Shown: positions 16,725 through 26,073, counted from the stretch's first letter. The stretch is 64,000 nt of DNA from Eggerthella lenta DSM 2243 (GCF_000024265.1 NC_013204.1:1972180-2036179); one strand, 5' to 3'. The notes: a model not told the origin generated them from the letters alone. Made by a program: numbers and translations.

Positions 16725-17492
16725 TCAACTTCGGCGCCCCTCCCCTTCCGCGGCCAGCAGCGCGGCTCCCACGGCGCCTGCGAAACGCGCGCGGGACTCG
16801 GTGGCCACGGGCTCGCCCAAGCGCGCGCCGAGGCGCTCGACGAAGTACCCGTTGTCGCACAGGCCGCCCGTCAGGAAGTAGGGCGCGCCTTTGCCCTGCG
16901 CGACGAGCACCGACACCCGCTCCACCACCGATTCGATCACGGCGTACGCGATGTCCTCGCGCGGCGTTCCCTTGCCGATGAGGCTGATGACCTCCGATTC
17001 CGCGAACACCGTGCACATGGACGAGATGGACGTGGGCGCGCCCGCCCGCGCGAGGCGCGCGAGCTCCTCCTGGCTGACGCCGAGGCGGTTCGCCATGACC
17101 TCGAGGAACTTCCCCGTGCCGGCCGAGCACTTGTCGTTCATCGCGAACTTGACCACCTTGCCGCCGCGCAGCACGATGACCTTCGTGTCCTGGCCGCCCA
17201 CGTCGACCACGGTGCCCCCGCCGCCGAACAGGAAACCGGCGCCCTTGCCGTGGCAGGTGATCTCGGTGACCACGCGATCCGCATAGGGGACCGCGACGCG
17301 TCCGTAGCCCGTCGCGACGCAGGGAAGCCTGCGCGGGTCGAAGCCGCGCGCGAGCAACTGCTGGGCCAGGCGCTCGGCCGCGTCCACGCTGCTGAACCCC
17401 GTAGGGCACACAAGCGTCTCGGCGAGCCGGCCGTTTTCGAACACCGCCGCCTTCGCGGCCGTGCTTCCTACGTCGATGCCGATCGAGGGCAT
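16725..17492 (-). CDS. ATP-dependent activase of the BadF/HgdC family (YjiL-like)
   Basis: 255 residues, ASKHA ATPase fold. Family members are homodimers holding one [4Fe-4S] cluster that push an electron onto a dehydratase or double-cubane partner at the cost of ATP. The phosphate loops are DVGSTAAKAAV (7-17) and DVGGQDTKV (97-105). The cluster cysteines are Cys122 in NDKCSAGTGKF and Cys160 in SSMCTVFAESE. The natural partner is the 20036-21310 protein, encoded upstream on the same strand. It is the last gene of the minus-strand cluster inside the selenium island. No 2-hydroxyacyl-CoA substrate genes are nearby, so acyl-CoA dehydration is unlikely. Confidence 0.9.
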   Translation of the reverse strand: MPSIGIDVGSTAAKAAVFENGRLAETLVCPTGFSSVDAAERLAQQLLARGFDPRRLPCVATGYGRVAVPYADRVVTEITCHGKGAGFLFGGGGTVVDVGGQDTKVIVLRGGKVVKFAMNDKCSAGTGKFLEVMANRLGVSQEELARLARAGAPTSISSMCTVFAESEVISLIGKGTPREDIAYAVIESVVERVSVLVAQGKGAPYFLTGGLCDNGYFVERLGARLGEPVATESRARFAGAVGAALLAAEGEGRRS

Positions 17493-17532
17493 AGGCTAGG
17501 TCCTTTCATCTTTTCTTGGCGCGGAGGGGTGC

Positions 17533-17772
17533 CTAGTACAATTCCACCTCGTGCACGGCCTCGTATGCCAGGCCGCCGCTCTCGAAGGCGTCCAGCAGCG
17601 CGTCCCGCTCCTCGGCAGGGACGCACCAGGCCAGGCCGCAACCTGCGGAAACCTCGGATGGAATGGGGATCATCCTGCCTGGGAGGCCCGTCTCGCGGGC
17701 GGCGGCCTCGACGGCCATCGCGTCGCTCGTGGACGCGAAGGTCACCACGGCTTTCGGCGTCTTCCTCCGCAC
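17533..17772 (-). CDS. DUF3343 small protein, putative chalcogen carrier
   Basis: 79 residues from a GTG at 17772. The DUF3343 fold is small and carries a conserved cysteine motif; here SAGCGLAWC gives Cys45 and Cys50. It starts three bases after the desulfurase gene and precedes the activase. The family is often found beside yedF, desulfurase and selD, and a role as a persulfide/perselenide carrier has been proposed from that context; the biochemical function is not established. Confidence 0.8.
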   Translation of the reverse strand: MRRKTPKAVVTFASTSDAMAVEAAARETGLPGRMIPIPSEVSAGCGLAWCVPAEERDALLDAFESGGLAYEAVHEVELY

Positions 17773-17775
17773 GGC

Positions 17776-18915
17776 TCAGGCCCCCTCGGCGATGGCGGCC
17801 ACGGCGGCGATGCCGGCGTCCACCTCGTCCTCGGTGTTGAAGCTGCTGAAGCTGAACCGCACGGCGCCCTGGCTCTGCGTGCCCAGCGCCTCGTGCATGA
17901 GCGGCGCACAATGGGCGCCGGCGCGCGTGCAGATGCCGAATTCGGCATTGAGCGCGTCGCCGATCGCCGCGGAGTCCGCATCTCCCACGTTGAGCGCGAC
18001 GATGCCGCAACGCCCCGCGTCGCCGCCCCCGCCCAGCACGCGCACGCCGTCGATGCCGCGCACGCCGCGCTCGAAGCGCTCGGCCAACGCGCGCACCTGC
18101 GCGCCCAGCTCCTCCACGCCGCGCTCCTCGATATAGGCCAGCCCCGCGCTCAAGCCGGCGATGCCGTGGGCGTTCAGCGTGCCCGCCTCCAGGCGCTCGG
18201 GCATGCGCGCGGGATGATGCCGGTCGTAGCTGTGCGTACCCGAACCGCCCACCTTCAGCGGCTCGATCTCCACGCCTTCCGCCACGGCGAGGCCGCCCGT
18301 GCCCTGGGGGCCGTACAGGCTCTTGTGCCCGGTGAACGCCACGACGTCCAGCCCATCGCGCCCCATGTCGATGGGCACGACGCCCGCCGTCTGGGCCGCG
18401 TCCGCCACCAGCAGCGCGCCGCGCTCGCGGCACAGGCGCGCGATGCGGGCGATGTCGTACACGTCGCCGGTGAGGTTGGAAGCATGGGTCACCGCCGCCA
18501 GCCGCGCTCCCGGAAGCGCCGCCTCCAACGCGTCGTAGTCGAGCGCGCCGCGCGCGTCGTGGGGCACCACGACCACCTCGCAACCGCGCTCGTCCGCCAG
18601 ACGGTACAGCGGGCGCAGCACCGAATTGTGCGAGGCGGCCGTGGTCACCAGCTTGTCTCCCGGCCGCGCGAGCCCGGCGATGGCGGTGTTCAGCGCCTCG
18701 GTGGCGTTGCTGGCGAAGGATACGCACGACGGATCGGCCGCACCGAACAGCCGAGCCAGCTGCTGGCGCGCCCGGAACACGGCATAGCCCGCGTCGAGCG
18801 ACGCCTCGTGCACACCGCGGCCCACGCCCCCGAAGCTGTTGACGGCCCGCGCCACCGCCTCGGCCACCTCGGGCGGCTTGACGGCGGTGGTGGCCGCGTT
18901 GTCGAAGTAGATCAT
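17776..18915 (-). CDS. Cysteine desulfurase-like class V aminotransferase
   Basis: 379 residues. PLP enzyme expected to release sulfur or selenium from cysteine/selenocysteine as a protein persulfide/selenide. It opens with YFDNAATT, the PLP lysine is Lys198 in TGHKSLYGPQG, and the catalytic cysteine is Cys336 in RAGAHCAPL. It belongs to the branch of short desulfurases that often lie beside yedF rather than with iron-sulfur scaffold genes. Lying between yedF and DUF3343 suggests that it loads these carriers and ultimately supplies SelD (inference). Confidence 0.9.
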   Translation of the reverse strand: MIYFDNAATTAVKPPEVAEAVARAVNSFGGVGRGVHEASLDAGYAVFRARQQLARLFGAADPSCVSFASNATEALNTAIAGLARPGDKLVTTAASHNSVLRPLYRLADERGCEVVVVPHDARGALDYDALEAALPGARLAAVTHASNLTGDVYDIARIARLCRERGALLVADAAQTAGVVPIDMGRDGLDVVAFTGHKSLYGPQGTGGLAVAEGVEIEPLKVGGSGTHSYDRHHPARMPERLEAGTLNAHGIAGLSAGLAYIEERGVEELGAQVRALAERFERGVRGIDGVRVLGGGGDAGRCGIVALNVGDADSAAIGDALNAEFGICTRAGAHCAPLMHEALGTQSQGAVRFSFSSFNTEDEVDAGIAAVAAIAEGA

Positions 18916-18946
18916 AGCTCCACGATCCTTACGTCTCGGCCCGGCC

Positions 18947-19561
18947 CTACGGGCGGATGATGCCGCGCGCGCTCGCCTGCTTCTCCACGATCACGTACAT
19001 GTTCGTGGCCTCGCCCACTTCCAGCTGCTCGGCCAGCCCGTAATGGTTCAGGCACGTGCCGCAGCTCATGATCTCGACGCCGGCCTCGGCGAGCGTGCGC
19101 AGGTCGTCGAGCGACGAGGAGCCCGTGCAGGCGAGCTTCACGCCGCCGTTGTACATGAGCACCGTCTCCGGCAGCTCGTCGAGCTGCGTCAGGGCGAACA
19201 CGAAGCCCTTCATCAGCACGGCTCCCAGCTCGTCGTCCCCCGAGCCCATGAACTCGGACGGGATCACCGCCACCCGGCCGCCCGTCGGGGCCGGATCGAC
19301 CGCCGGGCAGCTCGCGGCGCTTCCCGCCTGGCCGTCCGACGCCGCCGCGCCCTTCGAGAAGGTCACCGCGAACGCATCTTCGCCGCGCTTCTCGCCGACG
19401 GCTTCCACCTTGAGCGTCTTCGCCAGCGCCTCCAGATTGTGCACCGCGGTCTCGTTGTCAACGAGCACTTCGAGCACGCCCTCCCCCATGGCCGAGAGCG
19501 CCTTCTTGGCGCGCACCACGGGAAGCGGGCACGCCTGACCCCGTGCGTCGATCTGCTCCAT
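18947..19561 (-). CDS. yedF: Selenium metabolism protein YedF (TusA-DsrE-like fusion)
   Basis: 204 residues. The N-terminal TusA-like domain has the sulfur-carrying motif ARGQACPLP (Cys11). The C-terminal DsrE-like domain has SCGTCLNHYG (Cys167, Cys170). Such fusions occur in Sec-encoding genomes next to selD and desulfurases and are thought to relay chalcogens. Ribosome site GAAGGAAG before the ATG. It lies 31 bases before the desulfurase gene. Confidence 0.92.
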   Translation of the reverse strand: MEQIDARGQACPLPVVRAKKALSAMGEGVLEVLVDNETAVHNLEALAKTLKVEAVGEKRGEDAFAVTFSKGAAASDGQAGSAASCPAVDPAPTGGRVAVIPSEFMGSGDDELGAVLMKGFVFALTQLDELPETVLMYNGGVKLACTGSSSLDDLRTLAEAGVEIMSCGTCLNHYGLAEQLEVGEATNMYVIVEKQASARGIIRP

Positions 19562-19587
19562 CGTCTTCCTTCTTTCTCATCGTCGGT

Positions 19588-19677
19588 TGTCATCCCGCAC
19601 GGCGACGGCCGTGGCGCTTCCAGCTGGCGCCTCACGGGATCCTTCGACTCCGCGCTGCGCGCTGCGCTCAGGATGAA
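19588..19677. repeat. GTCATCCTGAGCG repeat, copy 2 (shorter)
   Basis: Begins TGTCATCC, shares GGCGCTTCCAGCTGGCGCC and GGGATCCTTCGACTCCGCGC with copy 1 and ends GCTCAGGATGA. The left arm lacks the TGAGCG...GAAG segment. It sits inside the selenium cluster between yedF and the second DUF3343 gene. Confidence 0.75.
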
Positions 19678-19734
19678 AGCATGCACGGCCTCCGCACCGC
19701 CTGCAGGACGACAGCCTACCGCGGTCGTTCTCCT

Positions 19735-20031
19735 TCAGCAAAATATGTCGCGCCGCGCGTTCAGCTGGCGCGGCAGCCGGGCTACGCCCTCGATCGGGAC
19801 GCCCTCCTCCTGCGCAAGGCGCTCCAGCAGCTCCACGTCGTCGCACGACGCGAGCAACGACACCCCGCAGGAAGCGCGCGCGGCGCGGGGCGTGGGCGAG
19901 ATCCTCGCCTTGGCCCCCGCGTCGCGCGCCAGCTCGTACAGACGCCAGCCGTCGGTATGGCTCGAGAACAGGATATAGCAATCCTCGGGACGTGCGTCCT
20001 TGTTCACGGTATCGGCAGCGTCTTGTTGCAT
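19735..20031 (-). CDS. Second DUF3343 protein
   Basis: 98 residues from the ATG at 20031, directly after the double-cubane gene (four-base gap). It reads ...DCYILFSSHTDGWRLYEL and ARASCGVSLL; the SCGVSL motif (Cys55) is the family hallmark, with a further Cys in ASCDD. It is only distantly like the DUF3343 protein at 17533-17772. A role in chalcogen transfer to or from the reductase is inferred from position only. Confidence 0.8.
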   Translation of the reverse strand: MQQDAADTVNKDARPEDCYILFSSHTDGWRLYELARDAGAKARISPTPRAARASCGVSLLASCDDVELLERLAQEEGVPIEGVARLPRQLNARRDIFC

Positions 20032-20035
20032 GGCC

Positions 20036-21310
20036 TTACGCGTCCAGCATCTCGATGAACGCGCCGATGCGCGTGCGCAGCTGCTCGGCGTCGTTGTCGG
20101 CGTAGTCGGTCTCGAGGCCCAGGCACGGGATGCCCTCCTCGGCAAGCGCGTCCGCCAGCGGCGCCTTTTCCACGTCGTAGAGCGTGCAGAACTTGAGGTT
20201 CGCGTCGATCACGCCGTCGACCTTGTACTCCTTCGCCATGCGCACCACGTCCGCGACGCGACCCGGGTTCGGCGTGAAGCACGCGCAGTTGTTCTTCATA
20301 TAGCGCTGCGCCAACGCCTGGAACATGCCGTCGAGCGTGCCCTCGCCCTCGTCCACCTCGTTCTCGAAGTAGCGCGTGCCCGTGCACATCTCCTCGCACA
20401 CCACCACGGCGCCGCTCGTCTCGACGATATGGTGCAGCTTCCAGTTCGGGATGGCCAGCGGCGTGCCCGTGATCAGGATGCGCTTCGTGCCGGCGGGCAC
20501 CACGCCCTCGCCGCGCTCGATGCGCGCTTCCAGCTCGTCGGCCAGCTTGTTCGCCGTCTCGGCGCAGCGCACCGGGTCGTCGAAGAACGCGATCTGCATC
20601 ATGAGCAGGGCGTCCTTGCCGCTGATGGGCACCGGGTCTGCCTTGCGCGCCTCGAACACGCGGGCCAGCGCGCGACGCTTCTCGTTGATGGTGCGAATGG
20701 CACGGGCAAGGTTCTCGGCCGTCAGTTCGTTGCCCGTCTCGGCCTCCACCTCCTTGGCGAACAGCGCGATCTCGTCTTTCCACGCCGCGATGTCCTTCTC
20801 GCGCTTCATCTGCGGCACGTCCATGACGTAGGTCTTCTTGTCGGCCCCCAGGATCTCGTAGGCCTTCTTCTTGCCGTCGCACGTGGTCTCGCCCACATAC
20901 ATGTCGGCCACGCTGAAGTACGGACACGTCTTGCCGAAGTGCGCGCCGAGCGACGCCTTGATCAGCGGGCAGATGCCGCTGGGCAGCACCTTCTCGCCTT
21001 CGGGCACCCAGAACTGCGAGCCGCCGCACAGCCCCGTGACGGCGCCGCCGCAGGCGACGACCACCTCGTCGGGCACGAACACGCAGAACGTGCCGAACAC
21101 CTTGCCGCCCTGCTTTTGCAGCTCGATGAGCTCCGCGGGGCGCACGCCGTGGATCTCCGACACCACGAAGTCGTAGAACGCCATGTTCTCAGGGCGGTTC
21201 TCCTGCGTGAGGTACGTGTCGCCGAACGCCATCGGCAGCACGGCGCACAGCTGGTCGTGCGTCTCCAGATCCATGCCCAAGTCTTTCCACATTGCCTGAT
21301 AGTCAGCCAT
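20036..21310 (-). CDS. Double-cubane-cluster reductase, 2-hydroxyacyl-CoA dehydratase family (YjiM-like)
   Basis: 424 residues, single chain. Related proteins bind a [8Fe-9S] double-cubane cluster and, with an ATP-driven activase, reduce small molecules; the natural substrate is generally unknown. Cysteines Cys76, Cys87, Cys95, Cys114, Cys129 and Cys144 lie in the N-terminal half (GICPLIKASLG, KTCPYFSVADM) and Cys305, Cys309, Cys342, Cys344 and Cys375 in the C-terminal half (CEEMCTGTR, NNCACF, KFCTLYD). The start at 21310 has GAAGGGGG upstream. The matching activase is at 16725-17492. Position among sel genes suggests reduction of a selenium or sulfur species rather than an acyl-CoA (inference). 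Confidence 0.88.
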   Translation of the reverse strand: MADYQAMWKDLGMDLETHDQLCAVLPMAFGDTYLTQENRPENMAFYDFVVSEIHGVRPAELIELQKQGGKVFGTFCVFVPDEVVVACGGAVTGLCGGSQFWVPEGEKVLPSGICPLIKASLGAHFGKTCPYFSVADMYVGETTCDGKKKAYEILGADKKTYVMDVPQMKREKDIAAWKDEIALFAKEVEAETGNELTAENLARAIRTINEKRRALARVFEARKADPVPISGKDALLMMQIAFFDDPVRCAETANKLADELEARIERGEGVVPAGTKRILITGTPLAIPNWKLHHIVETSGAVVVCEEMCTGTRYFENEVDEGEGTLDGMFQALAQRYMKNNCACFTPNPGRVADVVRMAKEYKVDGVIDANLKFCTLYDVEKAPLADALAEEGIPCLGLETDYADNDAEQLRTRIGAFIEMLDA

Positions 21311-21574
21311 GAAGGCCCCCTTCGATACCAGTCGATAGCAAAGTTGCGATGTTATTCGGTTGTCGTTGCAGAAATGACGGTGCAGCGTCGCCGGATGCGC
21401 GCATGCGCATGCGGGACGCGATGAGGTGCGCGATGATGAAGCGTCGCCTTGCATGCAGAAATGGCACCCGCGCAGAATCGTGCCAATGCGAGGCGACGAG
21501 GTAATGATACCGTATCGCAGCCGCCCGCCGCAATCGCAGGGCAGCTTATCGGCGAAAGGCCGGCGGAAAAGCCC

Positions 21575-22402
21575 CTACCGATCGACGTCCTTCTTCCGGT
21601 ACACGAACCAGTACGCCATGCCGACGGCGACGCCGCCGGCGACGTTGCCCAGCGTGGCGGCCGACAGGTTCGTCGCGATGCCGGCCAGCGTCACCGCGTC
21701 GGGCGCACCCACCCCCATCGAGTTGAGCAACAGCCCCATGGGGAGGAAGAACATGTTCGCCACGCAGTGCTCGAACCCGCACGCAACGAACGCAGAGATG
21801 GGCAGCAGGATGCCGAGCACCTTGTCGGCGACGGTGCGCGCCGAGAACCCGATCCACACGGCCAGGCACACGAGGATGTTGCACATGACGCCCTTGAAGA
21901 ACAGCGTCGTCCAATCGGGCGCCACCTTGCCCGCGGCCACGCTGACGAAGGCCTCGCCCACCGCGCCTCCGTTCATGGCGGCGACGTTCGCAAAGTGGAC
22001 GAGCGCGAGCGCGACGAGCGCGCCGGCGAGGTTGCCGAGCCACACGAGCAGCCAGTTGCCGAACAGGGACCTCCAGCCGATACGGCCCGACGCTTTCGCG
22101 CACACCAGAAGCACGTTGCCGGTGAACAGCTCCGCGCCGCAGCACAGCACGAGCACCAGCCCGAGGCAGAAGCAGAGTCCGCCCACCGCGCGCTGCACCG
22201 CGAACGGCATGGAGGGGTCGCCCAGGAACACGCAGAAGTACAGCGCCCCGAACGCGATGAACGCCCCGGCCAGCATCGCGGACGCGAAGCACTTCGCCTT
22301 CGGCATGGCCGCCTTGGCCTCGCCGACCTTCTCGGCCTTCTCCGCGATTTCAGCCGGCGACAGCGCATCCGGCCTGAGCGTTTGGATCTCGTCCTGCATC
22401 AT
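21575..22402 (-). CDS. Formate/nitrite family channel
   Basis: 275 residues with six hydrophobic segments. FNT pentamers pass formate, nitrite or hydrosulfide. Typical elements are FTGNVLLVCAKASGRI, GNWLLVWLGN and AFVACGFEHCVANMFF (with the central pore His). Start taken as the first of two adjacent ATG codons. It is the first gene of the minus-strand selenium cluster and diverges from selA. Both formate (for fdnGHI) and HS-/HSe- are plausible cargoes; the sequence does not decide. Confidence 0.88.
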   Translation of the reverse strand: MMQDEIQTLRPDALSPAEIAEKAEKVGEAKAAMPKAKCFASAMLAGAFIAFGALYFCVFLGDPSMPFAVQRAVGGLCFCLGLVLVLCCGAELFTGNVLLVCAKASGRIGWRSLFGNWLLVWLGNLAGALVALALVHFANVAAMNGGAVGEAFVSVAAGKVAPDWTTLFFKGVMCNILVCLAVWIGFSARTVADKVLGILLPISAFVACGFEHCVANMFFLPMGLLLNSMGVGAPDAVTLAGIATNLSAATLGNVAGGVAVGMAYWFVYRKKDVDR

Positions 22403-22598
22403 GATCGCATCTGGTTCCTTCCTTGCCTGGTCGCGGCTTCTTCGCGCGTCCCCTGCGAAGCCGCACGGTATGGTACCGCAACTCGCGGGCGCAGGGAGAA
22501 ACAAAAGCGTTTTCCTCGACAATTTCCCCATCTCGTCGTCCTGCTCGTCGCATCGCCGAATCGATACCCGGCCGTCGGTGCATCGGCGCGCGCAACAC

Positions 22599-22607
22599 TG
22601 GTATACT
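22599..22607 (+). promoter_or_regulatory. Extended -10 promoter of selAB
   Basis: TGG followed by TATACT, about 52 bases before the selA leader ends; -35 box poor. Confidence 0.45.
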
Positions 22608-22666
22608 TTGGCGAGCGGCCGCGTCGGCCGCGCATCCCCGCACCCGTGTTCGAGAAAGGCGTTTCC

Positions 22667-24145
22667 ATGGCGAATCCGTCACGCACCGATCTGCTCCGCG
22701 CGCTCCCGCAGGTGGAGGAGATGCTCCAGCTGCCCGAGGTGAGCGCGCTTCTGTCGCTCCTCCCCCGCAGCGTGCTGGCCGATTGCGTGCGCGAGGCCGT
22801 CGACGAGACGCGTCGAGCCGTGCTTGCAGGAGCATGCGAACGGGTCGACGTTCCGGCGCTCGCCGAATCGACGCGCGCCCGGGCGTTCGCCCGGGCGCGC
22901 CCGTCGCTGCGCCGCGTGATCAACGCCACGGGCATCGTCGTGCACACGAACCTCGGGCGCAGCCCGCTTGCCGACGAGGCCGTGAGCGCCGTGAGCGACG
23001 TGGCGCGCGGCTACTCCACGCTGGAGTACGACACCGATGCCATGGCGCGCGGCAGCCGCCACGACCATGTGGAGCGCCTCATCTGCACGCTCACCGGCGC
23101 CGAGGCGGCGCTGGCCGTGAACAACAACGCGGCGGCGGTCATGATGGTGCTCCACGAGTTCGCGCGCGGGCACGAAGCCGTGGTGTCGCGCGGCGAGCTG
23201 GTGGAGATCGGCGGATCGTTCCGCGTGCCCGACATCATGGAGCTGTCGCAGGCGCGCATGGTGGAGGTGGGCACCACGAACAAGACGCATGCCGTCGACT
23301 ACGAGCGCGCCATCGGCGCCGACACCTCGATGCTGTTGAAGGTGCATCCTTCGAACTACCGCGTGGTGGGCTTCGCCGAGAGCGTGTCGGCGCGCGACCT
23401 GCGCCCGCTGGCCGATGCCGAGAACGCACGGCGCACGGCATCCGGCGAGCCGGGCGCGGGCGAGCTTCTGGTGTACGAGGACCAGGGATCGGGCGCCTTC
23501 CTGAACCTCGATGCGTTCGGCGCGTACGCCGAGCCCACCGTGGCCGAGTCGCTGCAGGCGGGCTGCGACCTCGTGTCGTTCTCGGGCGACAAGCTGCTGG
23601 GCGGCCCGCAGGCGGGCATCATCGTGGGAGCGAAACGGTTCATCGACCGGCTGAAGAAGAACCCTTACGCCCGCGCGATGCGCCTCGACAAGATGACGCT
23701 GGCCGCGCTGGAGGCCACGCTGCGCCTCTACCTCGACCCCGCGATCGCGCTCGAGCGCATCCCTGCGCTGCGCATGCTGTCCGAGCCGGCCGAAGCCGTG
23801 CGCGGGCGCGCCGAGCGGCTGGCGCGCACCTTGGAGGAAGCGCTTCCCGCAGGGGCGGCGCGCATCGACGTGGTACCGGATACCGCGCGGGCCGGCGGCG
23901 GCGCGCTGCCGTTGTGCGACATCGACTCGCATGCGGTGCGCATCGAGTTTTCGCGCGGGGACGCGCAGGGGTGCGAGACGTTCCTCATTGCGCGGCGCGA
24001 CGTGCCCGTGATCGGGCGCATCAAGCACGACGCCGTGCTGCTGGACGCGCGCACCGTGGCCGAGGACGAGCTAGCCGAGGTCGCCGAGGCCGTGCGCGCC
24101 TACTTCGACGCGCTCGACGCCGGAGCCGAGGGGAGCCGCGCATGA
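22667..24145 (+). CDS. selA: L-seryl-tRNA(Sec) selenium transferase
   Basis: Converts seryl-tRNA-Sec to selenocysteyl-tRNA-Sec using selenophosphate. 492 residues, normal for bacterial SelA. The PLP lysine is Lys309 in VSFSGDKLLGGPQAG. Other hallmarks are INATGIVVHTNLGRSPL and EVGTTNKTH. GAGAAAGG precedes the ATG. The stop overlaps selB by four bases. Confidence 0.96.
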   Translation: MANPSRTDLLRALPQVEEMLQLPEVSALLSLLPRSVLADCVREAVDETRRAVLAGACERVDVPALAESTRARAFARARPSLRRVINATGIVVHTNLGRSPLADEAVSAVSDVARGYSTLEYDTDAMARGSRHDHVERLICTLTGAEAALAVNNNAAAVMMVLHEFARGHEAVVSRGELVEIGGSFRVPDIMELSQARMVEVGTTNKTHAVDYERAIGADTSMLLKVHPSNYRVVGFAESVSARDLRPLADAENARRTASGEPGAGELLVYEDQGSGAFLNLDAFGAYAEPTVAESLQAGCDLVSFSGDKLLGGPQAGIIVGAKRFIDRLKKNPYARAMRLDKMTLAALEATLRLYLDPAIALERIPALRMLSEPAEAVRGRAERLARTLEEALPAGAARIDVVPDTARAGGGALPLCDIDSHAVRIEFSRGDAQGCETFLIARRDVPVIGRIKHDAVLLDARTVAEDELAEVAEAVRAYFDALDAGAEGSRA

Positions 24146-26073
24146 GCGGGCGCACGCAGACCGACCTCGTGCTGGGCACGGCCGGCCATATCGACCACGG
24201 CAAGTCGTCGCTCGTGCTGGCCTTGACCGGAACCGACCCCGACCGTCTGGCAGAGGAGAAGCAGCGCGGCATCACCATCGAGCTGGGCTTCGCGCGCCTG
24301 GCGCTTCCCGACGGCACCGTGCTCGGCGTGGTGGACGTGCCGGGCCACGAGCGCTTCGTGCGCCAGATGATCGCGGGATCGACGGGCATCGACCTGGCGC
24401 TTCTTTGCATCGCCGCCGACGACGGCATCATGCCGCAGACCGAGGAGCACCTGGCCGTGCTGGAGCTTCTGGGCATACGCACCTGTGTGGTGGCGCTCAC
24501 GAAAACCGACCTCGTGGACGAGGAATGGGCGCTGTTCATGGCCGATGAGGTGCGGGGCCGCCTGGCCGGCACGCCTTTCGCGGATGCCGATATCGTCCCC
24601 GTGTCCAGCCGCACGGGCGCCGGGCTTCCCGAGCTGCAAGAGGCTCTGACACGCGCGGCGCGCACCACGCGGCGCGCGAAGGCGGGCTCGCGCCTGCGCC
24701 TGCCCGTCGACCGCGTGTTCAGCATCAAAGGCGCCGGGACCGTGGTCACGGGCACCCTGTGGAGCGGGTCGGCCCGGATGGGCGACGAGGTGGAGGTGCT
24801 GCCCTCCGGCCTGCGCACGCGCGTGCGCAGCGTGCAGGTGCACGGCGAGCCCGTCGATCGCGCCGACGCCGGGCACCGCGTCGCCCTCAACCTGAACGCC
24901 GTGTCCACCGACGAGGTTCGACCGGGCGATTTCCTGGCCGCGCCCGGTGCGGCGAGCGCCACCGACCGCTTCGACGCCCACCTTGCGTTCCTCGGCGTGC
25001 CAGGCAAGGGCAAGCCGCTCGTCAGCGGCGCGCGCGTGCACGTGGCGCACGGCACGCGCGAGGTCACCGGCCGCGTGCTGCTCATGGACGGACGGCCGTC
25101 GCTCGGCGTCGGCGAGCGCGCCTACGCGCAGATCCGCCTCGACGAGCCGCTGCCCGTAGCATGGCGCGACCGCTTCGTCGTGCGCTCGTACTCGCCCGTG
25201 CACGTCGTCGGCGGCGGCGAGGTGCTGCGCGCCCGCCCCCGCCGCACCACCACGCTGGCACCGGGCGCGCTCGAGCTGCTGGACGCGCTGCGCGAAGGCG
25301 ACGAGGCCGCCGTGGCGCACGCCGCGTTCGCGCTGACCGCCGCGCCCGTAACGGCCGCCGAGCTGGCGACGCTTTCCGGGCTCGAGGAGGACGCGGCCGC
25401 CCGCGAGCTCGAGGCCCTTGCCGCGCACGGCGCTGCGGTGCGCCTCGGCGGCGAGCGCGCGCTGCGCTACGCCGCCCCCTCCGTGCTGCAGAAGCAGCGC
25501 GCCGCCATCGAGAACGCCCTGCTGAAGTTCCATGCCGAGAACCCGGCCGCCACCGGCATCGCGAAGGACGCGCTGCGCCGGCGCTGCCTGCCGCGCGCGG
25601 ACGCGGGCTGCTTCGACGCGCTGCTGGACGACGCGGTCGCGCGCGGCGCCGCGGTGACGGACGGGGGCGAGGTGAGCCATCCCAAAGCCGGAGCAGGCGC
25701 GCGCAAGCTGGAGGAGCAGGCCGCCGAGCAGCTGCGCGAGACGCTGGCCGCCGCAGCCGGGGCGCCGCCGTCCACAGGCGAGCTCATCGCATCGAGCGGC
25801 CTAGACTCCTCGCTCGTCCACCGCGCGCTGGGAAGTCTGGAGAAGCAGGGCCTCGTACGGCGCATCGGAGCCGACTTCTACTTCGACGTATCGGCGCTGG
25901 CCGCCTTCGAGCAAGCCGTGCGCGCCCGTCTGGTTGACGGCCCCGCCACCGCAGCCGAGCTCAAGGACGCGATGGGCACCAGCAGGAAGTACGCCATCCC
26001 CCTGCTCGAGTACTTCGACTCCCAAGCCGTCACTCGCCGCGAAGGCGACACGAGGGTGCCGGGAGGAAGATGA
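24142..26073 (+). CDS. selB: Selenocysteine-specific elongation factor
   Basis: Brings Sec-tRNA to SECIS-bearing UGA codons. 643 residues. The GTPase domain has GHIDHGKSS (15-23), DVPGHERF and LTKTD, and is followed by two beta-barrel domains. The C-terminal region (about 380-643) has repeated winged-helix segments of the SECIS-binding type. ATGA overlap with selA. The two selenoprotein genes in the window give it visible targets. Confidence 0.96.
   Translation: MSGRTQTDLVLGTAGHIDHGKSSLVLALTGTDPDRLAEEKQRGITIELGFARLALPDGTVLGVVDVPGHERFVRQMIAGSTGIDLALLCIAADDGIMPQTEEHLAVLELLGIRTCVVALTKTDLVDEEWALFMADEVRGRLAGTPFADADIVPVSSRTGAGLPELQEALTRAARTTRRAKAGSRLRLPVDRVFSIKGAGTVVTGTLWSGSARMGDEVEVLPSGLRTRVRSVQVHGEPVDRADAGHRVALNLNAVSTDEVRPGDFLAAPGAASATDRFDAHLAFLGVPGKGKPLVSGARVHVAHGTREVTGRVLLMDGRPSLGVGERAYAQIRLDEPLPVAWRDRFVVRSYSPVHVVGGGEVLRARPRRTTTLAPGALELLDALREGDEAAVAHAAFALTAAPVTAAELATLSGLEEDAAARELEALAAHGAAVRLGGERALRYAAPSVLQKQRAAIENALLKFHAENPAATGIAKDALRRRCLPRADAGCFDALLDDAVARGAAVTDGGEVSHPKAGAGARKLEEQAAEQLRETLAAAAGAPPSTGELIASSGLDSSLVHRALGSLEKQGLVRRIGADFYFDVSALAAFEQAVRARLVDGPATAAELKDAMGTSRKYAIPLLEYFDSQAVTRREGDTRVPGGR

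Noticed and set aside
20036-21310. True 2-hydroxyglutaryl-CoA or lactyl-CoA dehydratase
   Set aside because: Single chain rather than two subunits, and no CoA-transferase or matching acyl-CoA dehydrogenase genes are nearby; fits the double-cubane reductase branch better.
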